Origin: Candidatus Sungbacteria bacterium RIFCSPLOWO2_01_FULL_47_10
GTDB taxonomy: Bacteria; Patescibacteriota; Minisyncoccia; Sungbacterales; GWA2-42-14
Reading direction: 5' to 3'
DNA: 12,100 nt
Assembly (NCBI GenBank): GCA_001820675.1
Contig: MHQO01000005.1
Coordinates: 14,074 to 26,173 of the forward strand
Shown: one piece after another, positions 5,818-11,671 of the stretch
Position numbering within the stretch: position 1 is the stretch's first letter
Layout: every line of letters begins with the position of its first letter
The notes under the pieces: model-generated
Databases searched by the model: none
Told to the model about the DNA's origin: nothing
The model's input: only the letters and a program-made list of their open reading frames with translations
Program-made: the position numbers and the translations under genes

Positions 5818-6763
5818 AATAATCTTTATCTTTAAATACGCTTCGGATGCGCGATCGCGCTTCCGGTGTGTCGGGTTCGGTTTGAATGTTTGCGGACCGA
5901 AGGCCCGGGTATCGGTTTTTAAGCGCGAGTTTAATCCTGTGCGATACGTCATCGTGAGTTTTTTCGACCGTCATATCTTTGTCAACACCAATATGAAGAT
6001 CCATGAAAAATGCATCCGGCCTGCCTCGCGACCGGACGGCATGGCAGAAACGAACCCCATCAAGCGACAGGACGAAATCGGTTATTTCTTCCTCCGGTAT
6101 GACGCGCGCATCGCAGAGGATTGCCATTGCATTTTTGAAATTTTTCAGAAAAGCAACGCCAATCAGGAAGGCGATAACAAGCGCGATAAACAGGTCCGCC
6201 ATCTGCCATCCGTATGTTTTAATGAGGAATAAGCCGACGAGAATCGAGATGGAAATACCTACGTCGCTTAACGTATGATGCGCATCTCCATGGAGATAAT
6301 CGCTTTCGAGCTCCTCGCTTTTTTTGTGTTCATACCATGAGACAAAAATATTTACCGGAATCGTTGCGGCAACGAGCATAACTGTTGCAGTGCCGAAGTC
6401 AGGCATAATCGGGTTCATTAGGCGGTCATAGGCAAGATGGAGAATTTCGATAAACGCGATGCCTAAGAATATGCAAATGATCATAACGCCTCCGGTTTCG
6501 AATTTGGAATAGCCGTACGGGTATCGTTCATCGGCCGGTTTTCCGGAAATCGCGATTGCCGCAATACCGACAAGATTTGAGAGCGTATCAAGCAAGGAAT
6601 GCGCGCCGTCCGCAACAAGGTTCAGTAGTCCTGTTGCGAATCCTACCGCGATTTTCACGATTGAGACGGCAAGATTCAAAAAAAGAGTCAGGAACAACAC
6701 ATATATTTTTTTCTTAGTCCTGTTTTCGCGGGGCGCTGAGCTGTCTGTCAGGGTATTGACCAT
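5816..6763 (-). CDS. Cation diffusion facilitator family transporter
   Basis: A 315-residue inner-membrane antiporter that expels divalent metal (Zn, Fe or Mn class) in exchange for protons. Six spans are visible in the first 210 residues. Metal-site residues are in place: H55-x3-D59 in VADGAHSLLD (span 2) and H163-x3-D167 in DAHHTLSD (span 5). The H-x3-D form in span 2 is typical of zinc-type members rather than the D-x3-D of YiiP. The C-terminal cytoplasmic domain (about 215-300) has the family pattern, including DGVRFCHAVRSR and FMDLHIGVD. AGGG lies about 9 nt before the ATG. The gene diverges from the 16S promoter; no metal-responsive operator could be recognised in the gap. Confidence 0.92.
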   Translation of the reverse strand: MVNTLTDSSAPRENRTKKKIYVLFLTLFLNLAVSIVKIAVGFATGLLNLVADGAHSLLDTLSNLVGIAAIAISGKPADERYPYGYSKFETGGVMIICIFLGIAFIEILHLAYDRLMNPIMPDFGTATVMLVAATIPVNIFVSWYEHKKSEELESDYLHGDAHHTLSDVGISISILVGLFLIKTYGWQMADLFIALVIAFLIGVAFLKNFKNAMAILCDARVIPEEEITDFVLSLDGVRFCHAVRSRGRPDAFFMDLHIGVDKDMTVEKTHDDVSHRIKLALKNRYPGLRSANIQTEPDTPEARSRIRSVFKDKDY

Positions 6764-6840
6764 TGTTAGCCCTTTTGTTAAAGTGCGTATGCTGGGGATA
6801 GTATGATAGAAATAACGATTTTATGCAATATTTTCGGGCA
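6764..6840. promoter_or_regulatory. Divergent intergenic region
   Basis: Lies between the start of the transporter gene (minus) and the 16S promoter (plus). On the minus strand TTGCAT, a 17-nt spacer and CATACT is a possible weak promoter for the transporter. Nothing else is recognised. Confidence 0.35.
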
Positions 6841-6868
6841 TTGACATTAGGTTTCTTCCGAGTATAAT
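6841..6868 (+). promoter_or_regulatory. Consensus promoter of the 16S rRNA unit
   Basis: Perfect TTGACA (6841-6846), 16-nt spacer, perfect TATAAT (6863-6868). Transcription would start near 6875, giving a 16S leader of about 325 nt. No coding gene with a ribosome binding site follows before the 16S gene. Confidence 0.9.
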
Positions 6869-6874
6869 GAAAGT

Positions 6875-7200
6875 AATATGGAAAAGTTTTGTTTCGCCGG
6901 TGGCAGGGCATAGAGAGAGCCGTCGGCAAAATTAAAAATCGAGTTGCTGCTTTTTGAAGATGTTGTCAATTCAGAAAGCAAAAACATCCGCGCAAGTCTC
7001 TTAATAAGGAGTTTTGCGTGGGTGTTTTGTTTAGTCAATATTTCCGAACGGAATGGACTTTGATAAAAAAATAACCCTGCAAAATAGTGAGTTTTATTTG
7101 CAGGGTAAGCAACTGGATGGGTTGTTGCCTTCCAGTTGTTCCGACTTAAACTAAATTAAAAAATCTGACGCTCTAACATGAGGTCAGCACATTTTAATTT
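6875..7200 (+). promoter_or_regulatory. 16S rRNA leader with hairpins and possible boxA
   Basis: The leader holds several hairpins: CGCAA...TTGCG (around 6993-7018), ACCCTGCAAA/TTTGCAGGGT (7074-7083/7097-7106), CAACTGGA/TCCAGTTG (7110-7117/7131-7138) and CTGAC/GTCAG (7165-7169/7183-7187). GCTCTAACA (7170-7178) resembles the boxA antitermination signal. Segment 7128-7146 is a perfect 19-nt complement of 10681-10699 beyond the 16S 3' end, forming a processing stem. Confidence 0.7.
7128..7146 (+). promoter_or_regulatory. 5' arm of 16S processing stem
   Basis: CCTTCCAGTTGTTCCGACT is exactly complementary to AGTCGGAACAACTGGAAGG at 10681-10699. The long duplex brackets the whole 16S gene, as RNase III processing stems do in bacteria. 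The same bases take part in the local hairpin 7110-7117/7131-7138, so the two pairings exclude each other. Confidence 0.85.
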
Positions 7201-7267
7201 TTATTGAGGATTTGATCCTGGTCCAGGATGAACGCTGGCGGCGTGGATAAGGCATGCAAGTCGAACG

Positions 7268-7590
7268 CCCAGCCCCTCTTTTGATCTGATACAAATTGTG
7301 ATACTGAAAGAATATGCATTTTGTCTACATCATTCAACATACGCAAAATAAACAGATTTATATTGGTTGTACCAATGATCTAGAAAGAAGATTGTTTGAA
7401 CACAATATTGGCCAAACAACAGCCACCCATCGTATTTCCGGTGAATGGGTATTGCGGTATGCAGAAATGTATATTGATAGACAAAATGCATTAGCTCGTG
7501 AAAATAAATTAAAACATCACGGTAGTGCAAAACAAAAGTTGTTAAAAAGAATACAAAAAAGTTTACTATAAGATCAAAAGTGGGGCTGGG
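7268..7590 (+). other. Extended helix 6 (V1) insertion in 16S
   Basis: CCCAGCCCCTCTTTTGATC (7268-7286) pairs with GATCAAAAGTGGGGCTGGG (7572-7590), a 19-bp stem with one T-T mismatch. The interior is a GIY-YIG ORF plus 27 nt of leader. Because the insert sits at the tip of a stem, the rRNA could keep it, lose it by cleavage, or splice it; I see no group I core within it. Confidence 0.85.
7314..7571 (+). CDS. Small GIY-YIG endonuclease encoded inside 16S helix 6
   Basis: An 85-residue single-domain GIY-YIG nuclease. The motif halves are FVYII (3-7) and IYIG (15-18), with catalytic Tyr5 and Tyr16. They are followed by NDLERRLFEHN, giving the conserved Arg25 or Arg26 and His30, and by ARENKLKHHG with the putative metal-binding Glu63. 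It resembles the YhbQ-like or UvrC-N-like stand-alone proteins and has no DNA-binding tail, so site recognition is unclear. The stop codon abuts the 3' arm of helix 6, so the ORF fills the insertion. The ATG is preceded by GAAAGAA, which is not a canonical ribosome binding site but could pair with the altered 16S tail. By family it cuts one DNA strand or both using a divalent metal; a homing role is inferred from its position. Confidence 0.88.
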   Translation: MHFVYIIQHTQNKQIYIGCTNDLERRLFEHNIGQTTATHRISGEWVLRYAEMYIDRQNALARENKLKHHGSAKQKLLKRIQKSLL

Positions 7591-7687
7591 AGTGGCGAAC
7601 GAGTTAGTATTACCTTGGAATCTACCCCCAAGTTGGGAATAACTCCGCGAAAGCGGAGCTAATACCCAATGGCATGGTAGCCGATTT

Positions 7688-7922
7688 ATGTTTACAAGGG
7701 TTTTGTAGAAATCCTAAATTCAAAATCCTAAATTCTAAACAATATAAAAATTCAAATTTCAAAATCCAAAACCCGTGTTTTGAGTTTTGGATTTTGGGTC
7801 GAAAGCAAAAAGTTTTGCTTTTGACGGGCAGAGCCCGGGAATTTTCCGAGAAGGAAAATTTTTGAATTTGTTTAGGATTTAGATATTAGGATTTAGAATT
7901 TCCGAGCGGCTTTTGCGAACAG
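7688..7922 (+). repeat. AT-rich hairpin insertion in 16S V2
   Basis: The flanks ATGGTAGCCGATTT (7674-7687) and AAATCGGTTACCAT (7923-7936) pair over 14 bp. Inside, AAATCCTAAATTC-type units around 7709-7740 are largely complementary to the GTTTAGGATTTAG stretch at 7869-7902. Nested hairpins follow: AAAATCCAAAAC/GTTTTGGATTTT (7761-7772/7784-7795), AAAGCAAAA/TTTTGCTTT (7802-7810/7813-7821), GGGC/GCCC (7826-7836) and AATTTTCC/GGAAAATT (7840-7847/7853-7860). There is no credible ORF. Confidence 0.75.
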
Positions 7923-8217
7923 AAATCGGTTACCATTAAAGGCTCGCAAGAGCCGCTCGGGGAGGAGCCTCGGTCCTATCAGCTAGTTGGTGAGGTAATG
8001 GCCCACCAAGGCGATGACGGGTAGGGAGGGTGAGAGCCCGATTCCCAACGACGAGACTGAGACACGGCTCGTACACCTACGGGTGGCCGCAGTCAAGAAC
8101 ATTCGACAATGGGCGAAAGCCTGATCGAGCGACGCCGCGTGGAGGATGAAGGCCTTCGGGTCGTAAACTCCTTTTTATCGGGAACAAGTCCGGCCCTTTT
8201 TGGGTTTAATTTTTGAC

Positions 8218-8250
8218 AAAAAAACTCTTAGTGCGACCACGCGCTAAGAG
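8218..8250 (-). terminator. Terminator of the antisense cassette
   Basis: An 11-bp stem (8225-8235 with 8240-8250) with loop ACCA, followed on the minus strand by seven T. The stop codon of the small ORF (8244-8246) lies in the stem. Confidence 0.9.
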
Positions 8251-8423
8251 AATAGATTACTTGGTCTGTTATTTCTATTAACAGATAACAGACTCAAACT
8301 TCCGACAAAAATAGAGAACCATGCAAAGAACTGTGAGAATAAACCGTTTTCAGGTAAGTAACTAAATCCTACCCAGAAAATGAAACAAGCCTCGAGTAAA
8401 TTAGGAAGAAACCCTGATTTCAT
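8244..8423 (-). CDS. Small membrane protein encoded antisense within 16S V3
   Basis: A 59-residue ORF transcribed opposite to the rRNA. It begins MKSGFLPNLLEACFIFWVGF and ends NRNNRPSNLFS. Two hydrophobic stretches (about residues 5-23 and 28-48, rich in Phe, Leu, Trp, Ser) are joined by SYLPENG, so a two-pass hairpin is likely with a polar basic tail. GGAGG lies 7 nt before the ATG, a consensus promoter about 35 nt before it, and a strong terminator begins at the stop, so this is a designed gene and not a chance ORF. I recognise no family; size and hydrophobicity would fit a small toxin, holin-like or regulatory membrane peptide, but nothing selects among these. Its transcript is complementary to the pre-16S RNA. 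Confidence 0.85.
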   Translation of the reverse strand: MKSGFLPNLLEACFIFWVGFSYLPENGLFSQFFAWFSIFVGSLSLLSVNRNNRPSNLFS

Positions 8424-8457
8424 CTTATTACCTCCGTGGGTTGAGAACAGTGATCTA

Positions 8458-8485
8458 ATTATACATTATTTATTAGTAATGTCAA
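8458..8485 (-). promoter_or_regulatory. Consensus promoter of the antisense cassette
   Basis: On the minus strand: perfect TTGACA (8485-8480), 16-nt spacer, perfect TATAAT (8463-8458). Start expected near 8451, about 28 nt before the ATG. It faces the rRNA promoter. Confidence 0.9.
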
Positions 8486-9078
8486 GAACCTAAAAAGGGT
8501 CGGATTGAGCGTACCGATAGAATAAGACGCTGCAAACTTCGTGCCAGCAGCCGCGGTAATACGAAGGCGTCAAGCGTTATCCGGATTTATTGGGCGTAAA
8601 GGGTCTCCAGGCGGTCTTGTTAGTCCGGTGTTAAATCTCAACGCTCAACGTTGAGGCCGCATTGGAAACGGCAAGACTGGAGGCAGGTAGAGGCATATGG
8701 AACTCACGGTGTAGGGGTGAAATCCGTTGATATCGTGGGGAACACCAAAAGCGAAGGCAATATGCTGGGCCTGTCCTGACGCTCATGAGACGAAAGCGTG
8801 GGGAGAGAATAGGATTGACGCTCGCGTTTTTGATGTGAAATTTTTCACTCGGGTTTTGGATAGTTACGCGCTCGCCTTGAAGTAAATTTTCCAGCTACGA
8901 TTTTGGACAGCAGTACCTCTTTTTCTTGCGTTGCTCGCACACTCGGCTTGCTGTTGCAAAAATCTCCGCAATGGAAAATTGTACTCCAATGCTCGCTCGT
9001 TATGTCCGAGCCAGAGATGGAAATTTCATCACCAAAAACGCCTGCTTAAGAGATTTAAAGAAAGGAAAGGAGAAACCA

Positions 9079-9342
9079 ATGAAAGAATATGTTTTGCATT
9101 ATAGTTTGGAAAATTTAGAAACCAACAGTTCCGAAATGCATCGACTTACTGTTCAAGCTAGTGATTCCGTTGAAGCGATTAAACAGATCGCTAAAAAATT
9201 GATGCTGCTTGAAGAAGAGTCAAAAGGTAAGAAAAAAGTTTGGTTGGTTGCTGTTGAGTGGCAAGGCGTAGATGTATTTCATATAACTGATGAACAAGCT
9301 AATTTTCTAAGGTGTATTGTTGATGAAGTTTACTGCTCTTAG
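9079..9342 (+). CDS. Intron-encoded small protein of unknown function
   Basis: An 87-residue ORF upstream of the intron core. AAAGGAG (9066-9072) precedes the ATG by 6 nt, deciding this start over in-frame codons as far up as 8926. The protein is mixed alpha/beta: strand MKEYVLHYSLENL, a polar segment, strand HRLTVQA, helix SVEAIKQIAKKLMLLEEE, basic SKGKKK, strand VWLVAVEWQGVDVFHIT, helix DEQANFLRCIVDEVY. None of the LAGLIDADG, GIY-YIG, HNH or His-Cys motifs expected of an intron homing endonuclease is visible. It may be a maturase-like or unrelated passenger, or simply a captured gene. Strand-helix-strand order with a basic patch would allow RNA binding, which is speculation. Confidence 0.75.
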   Translation: MKEYVLHYSLENLETNSSEMHRLTVQASDSVEAIKQIAKKLMLLEEESKGKKKVWLVAVEWQGVDVFHITDEQANFLRCIVDEVYCS

Positions 9343-9650
9343 AACCGGAATTGGTTTATAAAAAATCTCTTAAGCGGACCGCAGGGTATGCGGTGAGAAA
9401 CTAGTCCCTCCGACTGAAAATGTCGGAGAAAAAACTCAGCTGTATCGGTGAAAACCCTATCCATAGAAATATGGAGGATAATACCGAGGCAACCTCTTTT
9501 TAGAGGAAGTCCGTAGAGACTATACGCTGGGCCTGAATGAAAAATGTAAGATGGGCGAGTGGAAACTTGCTCGCCCAAAATTTTTCTTTCAGTGATGATA
9601 TAGTCCGAACTTTGCAGTAATGCAAAGAGCGCAACAGAAATGATGCGCCC

Positions 9651-9709
9651 GCAACATTTAAAATTGAAAATTTAGAATTTAAAATTTCAATTTTGTTGCG
9701 CGCAACAAA
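9651..9709 (+). repeat. AT-rich repeat near the 3' end of the intron
   Basis: ATTTAAAATTGAAAATTT (9656-9673) followed by its partial inverse, closed by CGCAACA and TGTTGCG. The 18-mer is identical to trmD 2367-2384, showing the same dispersed repeat in a protein gene and in an rRNA intron. Confidence 0.7.
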
Positions 9710-9814
9710 ATTGTAGATACCCTAGTATTCCACGCCCTAAACGATGCAGACTCGCTATTGGAAGTATCGACCCTTTCAGTGGCTAAGCTTACGCGTTAAG
9801 TCTGCCGCCTGGGA

Positions 9815-9846
<32 letters not shown>

Positions 9847-10569
9847 AGACGGGAGTTCGCACAAGCGGTGGTCCATGTGGTTCAATTCGACGACAACCGA
9901 GGAACCTCACCAGGGCTTGAAATGCTGAAAAAAGTCGGGGGAAACCCCGATGTACCACAAGGATGTCAGCACGGGTGCTGCACGGTCCTCGTCAGTTCGT
10001 GGTGTAAACTGTTCCCTTAAGTGGGGTAACGAACGCAACCCCTATCGTCTGTTACAAGTGTCAGACGAAACTGCTTCTGTATAAGGAGAGGAAGGTGGGG
10101 ATGACGCGAGATCAGCGTGGCCCTTTGATGCCCTGGGCTACACACGTGGAACAATGGAGCCGACAATGCGTCGCAAAGCCGCAAGGCGGAGCCAATCGCA
10201 CCAAACGGCCCCTCAGTTCAGATTGAGGTCTGCAACTCGACCTCATGAAGAAGGAATCGCTAGTAAACGCGGATCAGCTATGCCGCGTTGAATACGTTCT
10301 CGAACTTTGTACTCACCGCCCGTCACGTCAAGAGAGCCGGGAGTAGCCGAAACTCGGGGTTACCCGAACTACGCTAAGCTCGGTGATAGGGACGAAGTCG
10401 TAACAAGGCATGCGTAGCGGAAGCTGTGCATGGAACATTTCTTTTTAGGGATATTTTTGACATTTATCTTCTCGCATGATTTTGTCCCCAGAAGTCCTAC
10501 ATCTGCAAGGATCGGGCTAGTAAGGCGAGATTGAGAAGACGTGTCGCCCTAGGTCGTTTTTCGCGATCT

Positions 10570-10614
10570 GAAGTATGTCATTCCAGCGAAAGCTGGAATC
10601 CAGATTTATACTTC
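10570..10614 (+). repeat. Nested hairpin of the ATTCCAGC-GAAA-GCTGGAAT type
   Basis: A compact palindrome with a GAAA tetraloop flanked by a second inverted repeat. Elements of this shape are widespread dispersed repeats in many bacterial genomes; here it lies in the rRNA trailer. Confidence 0.6.
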
Positions 10615-10680
10615 GCGGAACATAAGTGTTAATCTCGGAGCTTTGAATTGAGATTGTGCGGTCCCGACAGGATTCGGGAT

Positions 10681-10699
10681 AGTCGGAACAACTGGAAGG
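10681..10699 (+). promoter_or_regulatory. 3' arm of 16S processing stem
   Basis: AGTCGGAACAACTGGAAGG, the exact reverse complement of 7128-7146, 236 nt after the 16S 3' end and just before the terminator. Confidence 0.85.
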
Positions 10700-10710
10700 T
10701 TAGATCGGAG

Positions 10711-10746
10711 AAAACGCCCTCGCATATTCGCGGGGGCGTTTGTTTA
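10711..10746 (+). terminator. Terminator of the 16S unit
   Basis: A 12-bp stem (10712-10723 with 10730-10741) starting AAACGCCC and ending GGGCGTTT, then GTTTAG. It closes the transcription unit without a 23S gene. Confidence 0.85.
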
Positions 10747-10806
10747 GAGAAGTTTACGAAGTTTTACGATGTTCAGCATAGTAAGATTTAGAATAATTAA
10801 AGAATG

Positions 10807-10830
10807 AAAAAACCCGCGAGATTTCGCGGG
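10807..10830 (-). terminator. Terminator of the zinc-ribbon gene
   Basis: CCCGCGA (10813-10819) pairs with TCGCGGG (10824-10830); on the minus strand it is followed by TTTTTT. It lies about 33 nt after the stop codon of the minus-strand gene. Confidence 0.8.
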
Positions 10831-10862
10831 TGGCGTTTTAAGGGGCAAGCCGCTGTATGGAA

Positions 10863-11156
10863 TTAGTATACTCCGAGAGCGTACGCAAAAGAACGGCCGG
10901 AAGAACGCTTTTTGCATTCGAATACATGAGCAGGGGCAAGAAGCTTTGCGCTGCAGAAAGGGCAACGGTTCAACCGTCGTGCAGCAATGGCGAGGAGCAT
11001 GCCGCATTTGCGGTAATCCTTTTGACAGAAACCGCATGGGGTGCGGTAGGCCCAGGCGTCTCTCGCCGCGCATTCATGGTGTCTGGCGTCTTCAAGCTCT
11101 TTTTGACTCTCCAGCCGTTCGTAATACTCCACATCAACCCCTCGGCTTATATCCAT
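10863..11156 (-). CDS. Small zinc-ribbon protein, unknown function
   Basis: A 97-residue protein starting MDISRGVDVEYYERLESQ. The N-terminal third is acidic and probably helical (LESQKELEDARHHECAARDAW). The middle has CGFCQKDYRKC and, about 20 residues later, CPFC, giving the CxxC...CxxC arrangement of a structural zinc ribbon. The C terminus is basic (ECKKRSSGRSF). The ATG at 11156 is chosen because GAGGAG lies 6 nt upstream; longer in-frame extension to 11237 would run through the promoter. The function is unknown; such ribbons usually mediate nucleic-acid or protein contacts. It is a single-gene unit with its own promoter and terminator. Confidence 0.8.
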   Translation of the reverse strand: MDISRGVDVEYYERLESQKELEDARHHECAARDAWAYRTPCGFCQKDYRKCGMLLAIAARRLNRCPFCSAKLLAPAHVFECKKRSSGRSFAYALGVY

Positions 11157-11209
11157 TGCATTCTCCTCGTGTAAGAATTTTTGGTTTCGTGTGTAAAGGT
11201 ACCGTGGTA

Positions 11210-11237
11210 AATTTATCACATTAAAATTAAATGTCAA
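11210..11237 (-). promoter_or_regulatory. Promoter of the zinc-ribbon gene
   Basis: Minus strand: perfect TTGACA (11237-11232), 16-nt spacer and TAAATT (11215-11210) preceded by TGA, an extended -10 context. The start is about 45 nt before the gene. Confidence 0.6.
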
Positions 11238-11338
11238 TGGTATGTAAAAAAACGAGTCGTGCCTGCCGGACTTGACATGTGGAATAAAAACAATTACAGA
11301 TTAAATACGACTGTTTTTTGAAAAAAAGGAACACGTAC

Positions 11339-11671
11339 ATGAGTGATGCATTGTCTGATATCGCGCATGATGAAGAACGGCTGGAACGTGTCGGGAACTA
11401 TCTTGCCGCATTATATAAGTATCTTGCCGCACCAACGCCTGATGGGTTTACTAACGTGGTTTCTCTTGCCCGACATCTTGATTCTTTGAGGGGAAGAGGA
11501 TATTGGACCGGCGAGACGACAGAATCAGTAGGCGTTGAGGAAAGACTGGAGCGTCTTGCCGCCGGCGATCACGAAGCGTGGAAAGAGTTTTTGGGGCGAC
11601 TTTCAGGAAGTGCGGAGCATGCCGAATTTAAAAAACTGTCTCCTTTTCGTGAGGGGGGCACGAATGGATAA
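11339..11671 (+). CDS. Acidic helical protein, unknown function
   Basis: A 110-residue protein beginning MSDALSDIAHDEERLERVGN, rich in Glu, Arg, Leu and Ala and mostly helical. It contains YLAALYKYLAAPTPDGFTNVV and two similar segments EERLERVGNYLAA and EERLERLAAGD, suggesting an internal repeat. There are no cysteines, membrane spans or known motifs. AAAGGA lies 8 nt before the ATG; an in-frame TTG at 11318 is less likely. A -35-like TTGACA sits at 11272-11277 but the matching -10 is poor. The stop codon overlaps the next gene by 8 nt, so the two are coupled and probably act together. Confidence 0.75.
   Translation: MSDALSDIAHDEERLERVGNYLAALYKYLAAPTPDGFTNVVSLARHLDSLRGRGYWTGETTESVGVEERLERLAAGDHEAWKEFLGRLSGSAEHAEFKKLSPFREGGTNG

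Larger units (their letters stand above)
8207..8486 (-). mobile_element. Antisense gene cassette inserted in 16S helix 17 (V3)
   Basis: Flanking arms 8190-8206 and 8487-8503 pair over 17 bp with two G-U wobbles, forming an extended helix 17. The whole interior is one minus-strand transcription unit: -35 (8480-8485), -10 (8458-8463), GGAGG (8431-8435), a 59-codon ORF (8244-8423) and a terminator (8218-8250). TTGACA at 8213-8218 and TGTCAA at 8480-8485 are short inverted ends. Classing it as a mobile cassette is inference. Confidence 0.7.
8816..9713 (+). other. Group I intron in 16S at E. coli position 788
   Basis: The exons rejoin as AGGAT plus TAGATACCC, restoring the universal sequence; the 5' exon ends in T and the intron ends in G, as group I introns require. 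The core reads in order: P3 CTCAGC (9435-9440) with GCTGGG (9526-9531); P4 TCGGT (9445-9449) with ACCGA (9483-9487); a P5 hairpin (about 9456-9480); P6 CCTCT/AGAGG (9493-9497/9502-9506); P7 GACTATA (9518-9524) with TATAGTC (9599-9605); P8 9533-9544 with 9581-9592, extended by GGGCGAG/CTCGCCC (9553-9559/9570-9576); P9 CTTTGCA/TGCAAAG (9610-9616/9621-9627). P1 and the internal guide were not resolved. The ORF lies 5' of the core. The 3' end carries an AT-rich repeat clamped by CGCAACA/TGTTGCG. Confidence 0.92.
10446..10710 (+). other. 16S trailer, no tRNA or 23S
   Basis: Contains a GAAA-looped hairpin ATTCCAGC/GCTGGAAT (10580-10587/10592-10599), itself enclosed by GAAGTAT/ATACTTC (10570-10576/10608-10614), another hairpin GTCCCG/CGGGAT (10661-10666/10675-10680), and the 3' arm of the processing stem. 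No tRNA cloverleaf, 23S start or ORF is seen. Confidence 0.7.

Noticed and set aside
7674..7865. 63-codon plus-strand ORF in the V2 insertion
   Set aside because: It begins inside 16S helix sequence, is built from AT-rich repeats (KFKILNSK, NFKIQNP) and has no ribosome binding site; the DNA is better explained as nested hairpins.
8926..9078. N-terminal extension of the intron ORF to 8926
   Set aside because: The open frame is present but low-complexity and without a ribosome binding site; AAAGGAG just before 9079 decides the start.
10457..10485. Promoter TTGACA at the start of the 16S trailer
   Set aside because: No -10 hexamer at 15-19 nt spacing and no gene downstream before the terminator.
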